A DNA stretch of 64,000 bases from Paenibacillus sp. D2_2 (GCF_031199965.1 NZ_CP133605.1:4186501-4250500); one strand, 5' to 3'. Shown: positions 27,635 through 37,600, numbered from the stretch's first letter. Notes: generated by a model not told the origin, from the letters alone. A program made the numbers and translations.

Positions 27635-28617
27635 TTACGCTCCCTCATATAATTCCTTAATGATACGCTCAATCGGCAGAGCATTCAGCGCCATGTCCCG
27701 TATCGTATACCGCTCGTTCACCAAAGAGATGAACCCCCGAAGCGGCATAATATCCGTATCCAGCTCCAGTTCAGCTTCTGTAGGAGAGTCCTGCTTCAGC
27801 ACGCTTACTCCTTCGATTCCGCTCCAATCTGCGGCCAATTCTGTCGAGAGATGAACCGTCTTCTTCGCTCCCAGAAATCCGCGCAGTGCCTGGATAGAAT
27901 CGTCGAATACGATCTCGCCGTGATTCACAACGATAACTCGCCTAGCCAATTGCTCAATATCCTCCAGATCATGCGTTGTCAGAATGAAGGTTACACCTCG
28001 CCGGTTCATTTCCTGCACAAAAGAGCGAATTCTCTCCTTAGCAATCACATCCAGTCCGATCGTCGGCTCATCGAGGAAGACGACATCCGGACGATGCAGC
28101 ATCGCCATAATGAACTCGCATTTCACCCGCTCTCCGAGAGACAACTGCCGAGTCGGCTTGCGGATAATCTCCGCTACGTCCAGTAACCGGACTAATTGAT
28201 CCAGTGTCTCTTGGAAGGCCTCATCCTCCAGGCTATAAATTGCCTTATTCATATAAAACGCATCGATCGGCGGAATATCCCATAGCAGCTGTGACTTCTG
28301 TCCAAATACCGCTCCGATTCCGCGGACATATTTCTTCCGATGCTTCCATGGGGTGAAGCCAAGGATATCCACCTCGCCCGAAGTAGGGTGTAACACTCCA
28401 GTCAGCATCTTGATCGTCGTAGATTTACCCGCTCCATTCGGACCGAGGAAACCAACAATCTCCCCTTTTCTACACTGAAAGTGATCCCTTTTACCGCTTC
28501 TACCACCAGCGTCTTGCGTCGGAACATACTTGCTACCGTCTCTCTGAACGAAGCACCGCGCTGATAGGTAGTATAGTTCTTACTCAGCTCTTTAACTTGA
28601 ATGATCAACCGTGTCAT
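27635..28617 (-). CDS. ABC-2 exporter ATP-binding protein (frameshifted)
   Basis: It starts at the ATG at 28617, overlapping the permease stop (ATGA). Walker A is GPNGAGKST, the signature region is LSLGERVKCEF, Walker B is DVVFLDEPTIGLD, and the switch histidine is in ILTTHDLED. A missing G near 28465 splits the ATPase just before Walker A; repair gives FSVEKGEIVGFLGPNG and about 328 residues. It powers the two DUF990-like permeases encoded upstream in the same operon. The transported substrate is unknown. Confidence 0.85.
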
Positions 28618-29396
28618 CCTCCTGCGCTTGTATAGTTCTTGAGCATGTAATTCCAGTACGTAAGACCGGCGGTCAGGAACACTAGACATACTAACGCAGC
28701 GACCCATGAGCCCTGAACAGGCCTGCCTAGCAAAGAGGCTGCTGGCAGGAAGCCAATCATCGTCACCGGCAGCAAATAAGTTAATATATTTTGAAACGTC
28801 TTGGAGAATATCGTCCGCGGATACATCCCAAACATCGATACAGAGTCGAATACATCGTATACCCGGCTGCTTCCAACCCATTTGAATAACATGCCGGACA
28901 GAAACAACGAAATCGCAAACAATACAATGAGCGAGCAGACAAACAGTGCCGCAAACAGCATCCATTCGTGAGCCCCCGGCATGCCTAACTTTGACAATGC
29001 CCAACCGGTTAATATTCCACCGCTGATAACTCTACCGAAGTCATCAATCGAGAAGGAATTCACCGCAGTAATGAACAGCACAGAACGCGGCTTTAGCAGA
29101 AAAATATCAAACGATCCTTCGCGTACATGATAGAGTGTGGTCGAGACAATTCCGAAGAAAAACGGGAAGGCAATGCCCTTGGCCAGTGTGAATATGCCTT
29201 GAATCAACAGTGCTTCGTGTAACGTCCAGCCGGGAAAAGAAGCCCCGGTGCTATATAGCAGCACCATGAAGAACGGAATCAGCAAATCCCCGATCAGCAT
29301 CATTAATAGCGTAATCAAAAAATCCGCGCGATACGCCATCCGCTCCGACAGCTTTGTCTTCATCATGACACGATAGCAGGCCAGAATCGACCTCAT
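28614..29396 (-). CDS. ABC-2-type permease (DUF990-like), second subunit
   Basis: 260 residues with six predicted membrane helices, starting MRSILACYRVMMKTKLSERMAYRADF. The N-terminal amphipathic part and the FFFGIVSTTLYHVREGSFDIFL region are typical of the DUF990/ABC-2 group found as paired permeases. Its ATG overlaps the stop of the first permease, and its stop overlaps the ATPase start, so all three are translationally coupled. Confidence 0.8.
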   Translation of the reverse strand: MRSILACYRVMMKTKLSERMAYRADFLITLLMMLIGDLLIPFFMVLLYSTGASFPGWTLHEALLIQGIFTLAKGIAFPFFFGIVSTTLYHVREGSFDIFLLKPRSVLFITAVNSFSIDDFGRVISGGILTGWALSKLGMPGAHEWMLFAALFVCSLIVLFAISLFLSGMLFKWVGSSRVYDVFDSVSMFGMYPRTIFSKTFQNILTYLLPVTMIGFLPAASLLGRPVQGSWVAALVCLVFLTAGLTYWNYMLKNYTSAGG

Positions 29397-30202
29397 ACGC
29401 CCACCCCCGTAAACTTACGAATGCCTAGTCGAATCAGCAGCGCGGTGATTCCCCACATAGCAACAACGGCAATCCCCTGAAGACCGACGATCTGCGGTAC
29501 GGTCAAAGCGATACCCGCCAGTTCATAATCACCAAAGACAACCCTCGCAGGAACATACTGCATAAATTGAAAGGGCAAAAAGAATAAGACACGCTGGATA
29601 GCATCCGGGAAAAAGGTTAGTGGAACTAGCGTTCCTGCAGATATGCTGCCGATCAGATGAAACATGTTTCTGACCCCGTCCGCATTGGTCAGCCAGAAAG
29701 CGGTCAAGCCGATGCAGTAATTGACCAGAAAGGTCATTAGAAATCCGAATACGACTGATATGAGTGCCCAGAGTGGTCTCTGTGGCAATATATCAATACG
29801 GAATATGAACAAGTAGATTAGAAAAACAGGTAGAAACTCCATCCAGAAGCCAAGAAATCGATGACCGATCTTCTGGGACAGTGCGAAGAACAGGTGTGAA
29901 ACTGGACGGAGCACAAAAGTGACATATTTACCGGTGCGAATTAGCATCTGTAAATTCCAGTCGGCAAAATCAAAGGTTAGATAATTAATGCAGGACATCA
30001 CCCCGTAATACGCCAGCATCTGCGTCAGGGTTAGCCCTCCCAATGTATCGCGGGTAGTAAATACGGCGGTCCAGATAAAATATTGCACAAGAAAATAGAC
30101 GGGTCCGATCAAAATCGAGACCGCCATATGGGAGCGGAAGGCCGCCCACTCTTTATAAGTGGCCAAGCCCACCGCCTTAATCACGTTCATTGTTCGATTC
30201 AT
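29393..30202 (-). CDS. ABC-2-type permease (DUF990-like), first subunit
   Basis: 269 residues with about six hydrophobic helices; paralogous in layout to the next permease. Its start overlaps the last 26 nt of the upstream serine hydrolase, implying cotranscription with that enzyme. The pair plus ATPase would form one exporter (or importer-like ABC-2 system) in the membrane. The link to the hydrolase is positional only. Confidence 0.78.
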   Translation of the reverse strand: MNRTMNVIKAVGLATYKEWAAFRSHMAVSILIGPVYFLVQYFIWTAVFTTRDTLGGLTLTQMLAYYGVMSCINYLTFDFADWNLQMLIRTGKYVTFVLRPVSHLFFALSQKIGHRFLGFWMEFLPVFLIYLFIFRIDILPQRPLWALISVVFGFLMTFLVNYCIGLTAFWLTNADGVRNMFHLIGSISAGTLVPLTFFPDAIQRVLFFLPFQFMQYVPARVVFGDYELAGIALTVPQIVGLQGIAVVAMWGITALLIRLGIRKFTGVGV

Positions 30203-31391
30203 TGTAACCCCGACCAGATGATATTCTTAACATTGATGATCGATTCGGTACCCAGCCAACATCTGATGGTACAAAGAAGCTCACGATCAAATCCTCATCC
30301 GGATCAACCATCAACGCACAGCGTCCTGCCCCTTCATGATAAATCGTATGCGGCTTGAAGGGCTCGTCCTCCTTGCCCAAGTAGGTGCTCAATCCGAACT
30401 TGTTCGCCTTGCTGCGTTCTCCCCACCCGAACGCAGGCAGTCCTTTCGGATATTGAGCTCTCGACAGTCTCTCTACCGATTTGCGGCTCAGAATACGCAC
30501 GCCGTTATAGGTCCCTTGATTCAGCAGCATCTGACCAAAGATATGCAGATCATCTAGGGTAGAATACAGACCGCCACCAGACCTCGGAGGCGCCCAGTCC
30601 GGCTCCGGTTCGGCTTGCAGCCGCTTCTCTTCCCATTCATTGGTCAAGCATACTTCGCCATGAAGATGCTCTGGAACGGTGAAGAATGTCCTCGTCATCC
30701 CAAGCGGCTCCAAAATCGTATGCTGGATATAATGCTCATACTTCATACCCGTGATTCGCTGAATAATCTCTCCAAGTAGAACAAAACCGATGCTGCAGTA
30801 ATCCCACTGTTCTCCTGGTGAGCATACCGGTGGGCCAGCCAGCATCGCCTTGATCCATTTGGATTTGCGATATTCGATCTCCTCCGCAGGGCTACGCTGC
30901 GGCCTGTCTTCATTCCACTCATCCCCGTAGGCAAATTCGATCTCCCATCGTCCAAACGGATACGGCTCCAGAAAATATCCGGAATCAGGCGACAATCCAG
31001 AGGTATGCGTCAGCAGATGAAACACATTGATCTGCTCATAGGCACGTTGGTCGAATTCCGGAATCCAGTCCTTAACAGGCTGGGTCAAATACAACTTCCC
31101 TTCCTCCATGAGCCGCAGCACAGCGGTTAAAGTAAACCATTTCGTTAGAGAGGCTACTCTACGAATAGAATCCGATTTCAGTGGCACCAGTGGATCATTA
31201 TATTTAAGACTCCCCATCGCTTTGCAGGCAAAGGTTCTGCACCCCTTGGAGAGTAAATAAGAGGCTCCCTGCAATCGATGGTCACAGATAAGCTGCTGGA
31301 GCATCGCATCCAGCCTCTCAACAGCCGCCTCGCGAAACCCCGCTTCCCCCGGCGTCATATCCAGTCGTCCCTGATGAATAACAGTACTCAT
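30177..31391 (-). CDS. Serine hydrolase of the class C beta-lactamase / DD-peptidase family
   Basis: 404 residues without an obvious signal peptide. The nucleophile motif SxxK is SLTK (RVASLTKWFTLTAV). A YxS/N-type motif appears as YCSIGFVLLGEI. The third motif is HEGAGRC, in place of KTG. The family includes esterases and peptidases as well as beta-lactamases, so antibiotic hydrolysis should not be assumed. A close paralogue lies just upstream (31479-32673), with a fragment of a repeat element between them. Confidence 0.82.
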   Translation of the reverse strand: MSTVIHQGRLDMTPGEAGFREAAVERLDAMLQQLICDHRLQGASYLLSKGCRTFACKAMGSLKYNDPLVPLKSDSIRRVASLTKWFTLTAVLRLMEEGKLYLTQPVKDWIPEFDQRAYEQINVFHLLTHTSGLSPDSGYFLEPYPFGRWEIEFAYGDEWNEDRPQRSPAEEIEYRKSKWIKAMLAGPPVCSPGEQWDYCSIGFVLLGEIIQRITGMKYEHYIQHTILEPLGMTRTFFTVPEHLHGEVCLTNEWEEKRLQAEPEPDWAPPRSGGGLYSTLDDLHIFGQMLLNQGTYNGVRILSRKSVERLSRAQYPKGLPAFGWGERSKANKFGLSTYLGKEDEPFKPHTIYHEGAGRCALMVDPDEDLIVSFFVPSDVGWVPNRSSMLRISSGRGYNESNNERD

Positions 31392-31430
31392 GTACCCATC
31401 ATTCCTTTCCCACTATGAATTAGCTAGAAA

Positions 31431-31468
31431 TTCAAATAGTTAGTTTTTCAGCACCGAGAAGGTTGAAT
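31431..31468. repeat. Truncated end of the MITE-like element
   Basis: The 19-bp core CAGCACCGAGAAGGTTGAA at 31450-31468 is identical to the same part of the full copies at 39 kb and 58 kb. The outer end is degenerate (TTCAAATAG for GTTCAAAAAG). Only this terminal ~38 bp remains, between the two serine hydrolase paralogues. Confidence 0.65.
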
Positions 31469-31478
31469 TACCTTTACT

Positions 31479-32673
31479 TTATACAAGTGATGACCATACG
31501 ATTGCACGGGGATTAATAACCGCTTCAGCAACCCAGCCTGTCTGACTAGGTACAAAAAATACGTATATCAATCTTTCTTTCGGATCTATATACAGACCGC
31601 AATGACCTGCCCCTTCATGCGAGTAAGTTCCCGGCGAGCAAATGTCTTGATGGTTCAGGCTCCAGCCCAGGGACATTTGATAGTCCTTATTGTTATCCCC
31701 CAGCATTTGGAGGGCACACCGCTTAACTGATTGGACACCATGTTCTCGACTGTTCTTCTGCCCAGTAGAGTATGTCCATTAAAGGTTCCTCCGTCTAACA
31801 GACATTGACCGAATTTCCATAAGTCATGCAGTGTAGAAAATAAGCCGTTCCCTGCAGCTGGTGGCATTTCATCTACTGCGGTGTTTCCCACATCCGCCCT
31901 GACTTCCGTGTGTTCTGCCGATTCTTTAAGCCCGTTCTCCTCCCATGGGTTGACATAGCAAACCTTGGAGTGAAGCTGCTTCGGAACATCCATGAAGGTA
32001 TGCTCCATTCCCAGCGGCTCCGTAATGTACTCTCTGATGTATTGCTCATACGACATGCCACTGACTCTGGCGATCACCTCTCCCAGAATCGCATAGCCTG
32101 CCGTACAATAGTTCCACTGCTCTCCCGGTCGTGCGGCCATCCTTCCCCCAAGAATCAGCTTGATCCATTCGCTTGCGCTCCATTGGTCCGATTTGTCCCT
32201 CTTCTCATGAACCCACCAACCATACCAAGGGAAGGGATATGGTTCCTGTAGACATCCTGGATCCGGCATCAGCCCCGAGGTATGCGTTAACAAATGCCAC
32301 AGTGTAATATCCCGATGGTAGTCAGTATCAAACTCTTTAATCCATGTGCATACCTGCTGTTTATAATACAGTTTGCCTTCCTCAACTAGGCGGGCAATCG
32401 CAACGGATGTGAACGCTTTCGTAATCGAGTACACCTGACGGATCGAATCCAGCTGTAGATCAGCACTGTTATTATGGTAAGTTAGCTTTCCCAAAGATTG
32501 ATGGGCAACGATTTTTCCGTCCTTTGCTACTAAATAACTGGCTCCCTGGAGCTTCCCTGCCTCAATGAGACTGGAAAAATGCCGGTTAGTTCTGTAAGCC
32601 GGTTCTGATCCAGGCCAAGCGTTTCTGGCTGTGCATCGATTACCCCGCTATGGATGGATACTGTATCTAGCAT
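31479..32673 (-). CDS. Serine hydrolase, class C beta-lactamase family (frameshifted paralogue)
   Basis: The ATG at 32673 has AAGGAGGG upstream. The protein parallels its neighbour along its length: SITK nucleophile motif (RQVYSITKAFTSV), YCTAGYAILGEVIAR and HEGAGHCGLYIDP. Breaks near 32582 and 31697 (a GGGG run) interrupt it; repair restores GKLQGASYLVAKDGK and KCWGDNNKDYQM and gives about 400 residues. It arose with the downstream gene by tandem duplication (inference from shared motifs and order). Substrate unknown. Confidence 0.78.
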
Positions 32674-32789
32674 ACTTCGTCCCTCCTTGATTTGGTTTAT
32701 TTTGTCATGAGTGTCTATTCCATTCTAACCAGGAACATACATTCCCGTAAATAGAAAAGTTGATTATATTTCTTTTTTCTGGATTGGAA

Positions 32790-32817
32790 TTGAATTATAC
32801 AGTCTGAAAGGTACAAT
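32790..32817 (+). promoter_or_regulatory. Promoter of the HAD phosphatase gene
   Basis: TTGAAT (32790-32795), a 16-bp spacer and TACAAT (32812-32817), about 50 nt upstream of the start codon. Confidence 0.5.
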
Positions 32818-32868
32818 AGAGGTAGTCAAGCTATCGATAGATAAAGATATCACCAAAGGAGAGGGACC

Positions 32869-33669
32869 ATGTACAAGCTGATTGCCATAGACATTGACGA
32901 TACTCTAATTAACGACAGCAAGGAAGTCACCCCAGCCACCCAGCAGGCACTGGAGCAAGCGATTGCTAAGGGGGTCATCGTAACGCTGGCCACCGGACGT
33001 GCCTACTCTTCGGCACAAGCGATTGCCCGCCAGATAGGAATGAATGTACCGATTATCACCTATCAGGGATCCCTAGTTAAAAACCTTATCGATGAGAAAG
33101 TATTATATGAACGTTACGTGCCTATGGATGCGGTCCGTAAGGTGTTCGATTACTGTATTCAACATCAGTTGCATTTGCAGACCTATATTGATGACAAGCT
33201 CTTCGCCCGGGAAGAAAATCAGAAGCTGATTGATTACACGAACCTTAACCGGACGGAGTATTTTATTGAAGCGAATGTCGATAAGCTGGCTTCTCATCCT
33301 ACACCAAAGCTACTCATCATTGATGAACCTGACTATTTGGATGAAATCGCTCCTCAGCTACGCGAGCTTCTTGGAAAGGATGTCCATATTACGAAGTCGA
33401 AGCCGAATTTCCTTGAGATTATGCACCGCGAAGGTACTAAAGGCCATGCCCTGAAGTTCCTGGCTGCTCATTTTGGCTGCGATATGTCTCAGACCATGGC
33501 GATTGGCGATTCATGGAATGATCATGAAATGCTTGAAGCCGCCGGTCTGGGTGTAGCGATGGGCAATGCGATTCCAGCCCTGAAAGAACTCGCTGGTTAT
33601 GTAACGCTTAGCAATAATGAAGATGGAGTTAAAGCAGCCATCGAAAAATTTGTGTTGAATCCGCAGTAA
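32869..33669 (+). CDS. Cof-type HAD-superfamily sugar-phosphate phosphatase
   Basis: 266 residues after AAAGGAGAGG. HAD motif I is DIDDTLIND at residues 7-15, motif II lies in VTLATGRAYSS, and motif IV is GDSWNDHEML. The C2-type cap sits between them, and KGHALKFLAAHFG carries the conserved lysine. Members dephosphorylate sugar phosphates, flavin or PLP-type compounds; specificity cannot be read from sequence. It is intact, monocistronic, and closed by a terminator shared with the convergent hydrolase gene. Confidence 0.87.
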   Translation: MYKLIAIDIDDTLINDSKEVTPATQQALEQAIAKGVIVTLATGRAYSSAQAIARQIGMNVPIITYQGSLVKNLIDEKVLYERYVPMDAVRKVFDYCIQHQLHLQTYIDDKLFAREENQKLIDYTNLNRTEYFIEANVDKLASHPTPKLLIIDEPDYLDEIAPQLRELLGKDVHITKSKPNFLEIMHREGTKGHALKFLAAHFGCDMSQTMAIGDSWNDHEMLEAAGLGVAMGNAIPALKELAGYVTLSNNEDGVKAAIEKFVLNPQ

Positions 33670-33692
33670 TATTGAGGATCTTTGGAAAATAT

Positions 33693-33735
33693 AAAAGGCC
33701 CCATCTCCACTTCACCGTGGATTTGGAGCCTTTTT
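33693..33735 (+). terminator. Bidirectional terminator between the HAD and metallo-hydrolase genes
   Basis: AAAAGGC...TCCAC (33693-33710) pairs with GTGGA...GCCTTTTT (33717-33735), with A and T tracts at opposite ends. It would serve both convergent genes. Confidence 0.75.
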
Positions 33736-33770
33736 CTATTTTTTCTATTAAATCGTCGAGCGTTAAGCAT

Positions 33771-34548
33771 CTAATCCCTACCAAGCAGCAAGGCCATTCC
33801 TGTCCTAGCATAGGATACACCCTCAGGCAAAGAATAACCCTTGCGATGATCGATATCATGAGACATATGAGTAAATATCGTACGCTTCGGTTTAATTTCC
33901 TGCAGTAGATCCAGTGCCTCTGTTACATCATAGACAGAACGCGTAGAGAATTCGGCCAGCTCTTTGTAAAAGCTTGTTCCAAGGATCAACAGATCAAGCC
34001 CTTGGAGTGGCCTTTTTTGCTCTGGCGGCAGATCGATGGAGTCCGAACAGTACGCCCAAGCATAATTCGGCTTATCAAACCTATAGGCATAGGAGTAGCC
34101 GTTCTTACCGTGATTTACTTTCCAGCCATATATCTTCCATCCGGCCAATACAATTCCCTCATCCACAAAATGTATGTCGAGATTCCGTTCCAGCCAAGGA
34201 TATTGGCGTAGAATGATGTCACAACTTCACGCGGAGCGTACATTGCCCTTTTCGCCCCAGCCAACGGCAGGCATCAGCCCATTCCGGCAATCCGCCGATA
34301 TGATCGAAATGAGCGTGGGTAATCAGCATGTGCTCTATAAATCGTTGGTCGCGCTGCTCCATACTGGCCCGGAAATCTGGTCCACAATCGATCATGAATT
34401 GCTCCCCAGCCCCACATTCTACCGCCACTGCAGATCGATACCTCCGGTTCTTTCCGCCGCTTCTTGCTTCCGTACATACTTCACAATCGCAATATAGTCT
34501 TGGTACACCCATTGCATCACCTGTACCAAGAAACACAAGTTGATCCAT
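33771..34548 (-). CDS. MBL-fold metallo-hydrolase, PhnP-like (frameshifted)
   Basis: It begins MDQLVFLGTGDAMGVPRLYCDCEVC; the ATG at 34548 has GGAG 8 nt upstream, and an ATG at 34563 is also possible. The metal-binding motif is THAHFDHIGGL, with later ligands in CSDSIDL and FTHMSHDIDH. The paired cysteines CDCEVC near residue 20 match the structural zinc site of PhnP-type phosphodiesterases. A break near 34215 splits the gene; the full length would be about 260 residues. PhnP hydrolyses cyclic phosphodiesters. No phn genes are nearby, so another substrate is possible. Confidence 0.78.
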
Positions 34549-34800
34549 CTTCGTACTCTCCATTTCGATAATTATTCCTTATCTAAATAGCCAGCGCCCC
34601 GCACTCAGCATTCCTTCATTTGCAGATCTATGTTCCTTCCTTCCGCAATTTTCTCCACTTCCTTCATATCTCCCGTTTTATCAAAAAGCTAAGCTTTTGA
34701 AAACCCCCTTAGTTGGGAGTTCTAAAAAATTGGAACGTGATAGATCAAAACCTGAATATCATTCTCGATTGGATATTACGTCCTAATCAAGACATACACA

Positions 34801-34832
34801 CGAAGGACCTGGCAATTCTGCCAGGTCCTTCG
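34801..34832 (-). terminator. Hairpin just downstream of the CysA-like gene
   Basis: A perfect 14-bp stem CGAAGGACCTGGCA / TGCCAGGTCCTTCG with a 4-nt loop, 10 nt beyond the stop. The U-tract is weak on both strands, so it may act as a 3' stabiliser instead of an efficient terminator. The stretch 34549-34800 holds nothing else I can support. Confidence 0.55.
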
Positions 34833-34841
34833 CTTATTTGC

Positions 34842-35906
34842 TTATATCATAGCGCTCATTGGATCACGCTTTAACGGATTTTCCACTATCCAACTGCGCT
34901 CTTCATTGTATAAATAGGCGCGATGTATAAGAACGCGAATCTCCTGCCCGATCTGAAGTGTCTCCTTCTCCAGCGAACGGAAGGTCGTCAGCACATTTCC
35001 TCCTACTTCGACCTCAACCAGCCATTCACTTCCCCTGAAATGCACATGCTTCACCACTCCAGCAGCCGTAGCAGATAGCAAAGTAAAATCCCGTTCGTAA
35101 CCAATCTCAATGTATTCAGGACGGATTAACGCCTTTGCCTGCGAACCCGCTACCTCGGCCTCGAAGCCTCTCAACTCGGACGGATGATCGACCAGCGTCG
35201 ATTGCCCGATAAAGGAGGCGACAAATGGCGTACTTGGCTCGCGGTAAATGTCCCACGGCGATCCTTTTTGCTCCAGCCGCCCTTCGCTAATAATCATAAT
35301 CTCATCAGCGACTTCAATCGCTTCATCTTGATCATGAGTAACGAAGATCGATGTGATGCCAACACGCTCGATTAGCTCGCGCAACCAAGCTCTCAGCTCT
35401 TGGCGAATCTTCGCATCAATCGCAGCGAAGGGCTCATCGAGTAATAGAAGCTGCGGCTCCGGTGCAAGCGCCCGAGCGAAAGCGACTCGCTGGCGTTGCC
35501 CGCCGGAGAGCTGATGGGGATAACGGCCCTCGAAGCCTTTAAGTCCAGTAAGCTCAACTAGCTCCATAACCCTCTCTTTAATTGCACTCTTGGGCACTTT
35601 TTTAACCTGAAGTCCAAAAGCAATATTATCGAACACCGTCATATGTTTAAACAACGCATAACTCTGGAATACGAAGCCGATTCCACGCTCTTGCGGCGCA
35701 AGCTCATTCACACGCTTCCCATGAAACAGAATCTCTCCCGAATCCGGTTGCTCCAACCCGGCCAGCATGCGAAGAATCGATGTCTTGCCTCCTCCACTTG
35801 GTCCGAGCAATCCAATCAACTGCCCTTTTTCAATATCGAAGCTCACATCTTTAACGGCATGGAAATTACCAAAGTGCTTATCTAGATTTCGTACTTCTAT
35901 ATGCAT
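34842..35906 (-). CDS. Sulfate/molybdate-type ABC transporter ATP-binding protein (CysA-like)
   Basis: 354 residues from the ATG at 35906 (MHIEVRNLDKHFGNFHAVKD). Walker A is GPSGGGKTS, the signature is LSGGQRQRVAFARAL, Walker B is LLLLDEPFAAID, and the switch is VTHDQDEA. The C-terminal TOBE-like domain (ALIRPEYIEIG, VVKHVHFRGSEWLVEVEV) is as in CysA. Longer upstream in-frame starts lack ribosome sites. No permease or binding-protein gene adjoins it, so it is an orphan subunit here and must partner with genes elsewhere. Confidence 0.82.
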   Translation of the reverse strand: MHIEVRNLDKHFGNFHAVKDVSFDIEKGQLIGLLGPSGGGKTSILRMLAGLEQPDSGEILFHGKRVNELAPQERGIGFVFQSYALFKHMTVFDNIAFGLQVKKVPKSAIKERVMELVELTGLKGFEGRYPHQLSGGQRQRVAFARALAPEPQLLLLDEPFAAIDAKIRQELRAWLRELIERVGITSIFVTHDQDEAIEVADEIMIISEGRLEQKGSPWDIYREPSTPFVASFIGQSTLVDHPSELRGFEAEVAGSQAKALIRPEYIEIGYERDFTLLSATAAGVVKHVHFRGSEWLVEVEVGGNVLTTFRSLEKETLQIGQEIRVLIHRAYLYNEERSWIVENPLKRDPMSAMI

Positions 35907-36085
35907 CGGAAGAGGCCACATCCTTTCATCAATTCCGGCAGCGGATGATTGAACCAGGCCGCCAGATATGTAAAAACACCATTCCATAATTTCATATGTA
36001 ATTACTTGGTTTTTCTTATAAAACACTTTATCAAACCACTGGACCTCCGTCAATCCAAATATTTCTAGTCCAAAAAAGCAAAAAT

Positions 36086-36119
36086 AAAGGGCCTTATCCT
36101 TCCTGGATTCAGGCCCTTT
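36086..36119 (-). terminator. Terminator of the TetR gene (probably bidirectional)
   Basis: AAAGGGCC (36086-36093) pairs with GGCCCTTT (36112-36119). On the minus strand it is followed by ATTTTTGCTTTTTT. It lies about 140 nt past the TetR stop. The rest of 35907-36261 shows no gene. Confidence 0.7.
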
Positions 36120-36261
36120 ATAACTTGTCATAAGTACACATGTATGAAATAACTCCAGTAATATATAACACTCGCATCATTACCCTATTTAATTAATGTA
36201 ATACAGAAGTACAGCGATGATGATGTAAATGGATAAAGTCCAAATGTAAAACAAAAACGCC

Positions 36262-36864
36262 CTATGACGTTAAACGGTAACTGCTCTGGCTTAACATTTT
36301 GACATGGCCGACCGCAGCGGGCATGATCTCATCAAAGGTAAGACGGTCCTGGATGTAGAACGAAATGAACCCGTGTATTCCCAAAAACATAGTAAGCGGA
36401 AAGGAAGGATTCTGCTGCAGCGGATGCTGCTCCTCCTTCAAGAAGCGCTGAACAATCGTCTTGAACTTATCGAAGCATTTGGACTGTTCCGCACGACAGT
36501 AGGTCAATATCTCCTCATCCCGGAGCATGAACATAATCTCGTATTGATGTGGATGGTCAAGACCAAACTTAATAAACTCCAACATCAGTTCCTCTGTCTT
36601 CGTGAGTCCGTCCACCATCGGGCGCTTCGTTACCTGCTCACAGAGCAGGGTCAAATGGTTGAAGTCCTGCACCACGATCGCGTAGAACAGCTCCGCCTTC
36701 TCCTTGAAGTGGTAATAGAGTGACCCGTGACTGTAACCTAAATGCTGACCAATGCTTCTCATGGAAATGCCCCGATAACCTTTAGTTATAAATAAATGTC
36801 TCGCGGCATCCATAATTCTTTCCCTTGATAACTCCTGCTCTACTGCTCTTCTTGCCATAGGCAT
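36262..36864 (-). CDS. TetR-family transcriptional regulator
   Basis: 200 residues. The N-terminal helix-turn-helix reads RERIMDAARHLFITKGYRGISMRSIGQHLGYSHGSLYYHFKEKAELF, a textbook TetR domain at residues ~14-60. The remaining all-helical part is the ligand/dimer domain. Its ATG shares one base with the YigZ stop (TAATG), so it is translationally coupled to yigZ. The ligand and targets are unknown. Confidence 0.87.
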   Translation of the reverse strand: MPMARRAVEQELSRERIMDAARHLFITKGYRGISMRSIGQHLGYSHGSLYYHFKEKAELFYAIVVQDFNHLTLLCEQVTKRPMVDGLTKTEELMLEFIKFGLDHPHQYEIMFMLRDEEILTYCRAEQSKCFDKFKTIVQRFLKEEQHPLQQNPSFPLTMFLGIHGFISFYIQDRLTFDEIMPAAVGHVKMLSQSSYRLTS

Positions 36865-37495
36865 TATTCCCCTTCAATAAAATAAACCTTGTCACCTGCC
36901 ATCATCTCTGCCTGCCCTTGAGTCATATCTGTCATCCAGCTTATAAATTGCTCCGCCTCACCTGCTAGCGGCAAGCAATGCAATGTGACTTTGTCGGTGA
37001 ATTCGGTCTGCCCATGCGGACTCCACGATTGTGAAGCTCATTCTCCGCCTTGCCCAGCCAGGTATAGTCGAGCTCAACTAGAACTTCCTGATGAAGTACC
37101 TGGGTAATCGCTTCCCCAGCTTCAATTGCTGCAACGGCACCATCCGTATAAGCCCTGATTAGACCACCCGCACCAAGTAGAATACCGCCAAAATAACGTG
37201 TTACAACGATCGCCACATTTTTTAAATTTTGATTCTTAATCACTTCCAGTATCGGCTTACCTGCAGTCCCGCTGGGCTCCCCGTCATCGGATTGCTTCTG
37301 GATCTCATCTCTCTCACCAATCATATAAGCCGAGCAATTATGAGTAGCGTTCCAATGCTTCTTCTTGATCTCTTCAATGAAAGCGACCGCTTCCTCCTCG
37401 CTCTCCACTGGCTTGATGTGGCCGATAAAACGCGATTTGCGAATGACGATTTCCTTCTCGCCTGCTTGCCTAACTGTTCTGTAACGTTCCAACAT
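36864..37495 (-). CDS. yigZ: YigZ/IMPACT-family protein (frameshifted)
   Basis: The ATG at 37495 follows AAGGATGAGG. Signature sequences of the UPF0029/IMPACT domain are present: RKSRFIGHIKPVESEEEAVAF, DGEPSGTAGKPILEVI and VTRYFGGILLGAGGLIRAY. The frame ends early because a G is missing near 37012. Beyond it the C-terminal domain continues (TEFTDKVTLHCLPLAG to VYFIEGE) to the stop at 36864. The corrected length of about 211 residues is normal. Function in bacteria is not settled; yeast and mammalian relatives bind ribosome-associated factors. Cotranscribed with the TetR gene. Confidence 0.83.
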
Positions 37496-37524
37496 TGATA
37501 TCCTCATCCTTATGAATGTGCCAA

Positions 37525-37560
37525 AAAGCAGCCCATCCGGATTTTCCGAAGAACTGCTTT
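37525..37560 (-). terminator. Terminator of pgi
   Basis: AAAGCAG (37525-37531) pairs with CTGCTTT (37554-37560), with an inner TCCGGA/TTCGGA pairing. On the minus strand it ends CTGCTTTTTGG. It lies 40 nt past the pgi stop. Confidence 0.6.
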
Positions 37561-37600
37561 CTGGCGTTTTGTCCTCTGGTGATTGAACTAAGTCGTAAAA

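Noticed and set aside
30177..32673. Antibiotic-resistance beta-lactamases
   Set aside because: SxxK is present, but KTG is replaced by HEG-type motifs and there is no signal peptide. The family contains many esterases and peptidases.
34842..36131. 429-residue form of the CysA-like ATPase with a 75-residue N-terminal extension
   Set aside because: The extension has no ribosome site and covers the terminator at 36086-36119. The conserved protein starts at 35906.
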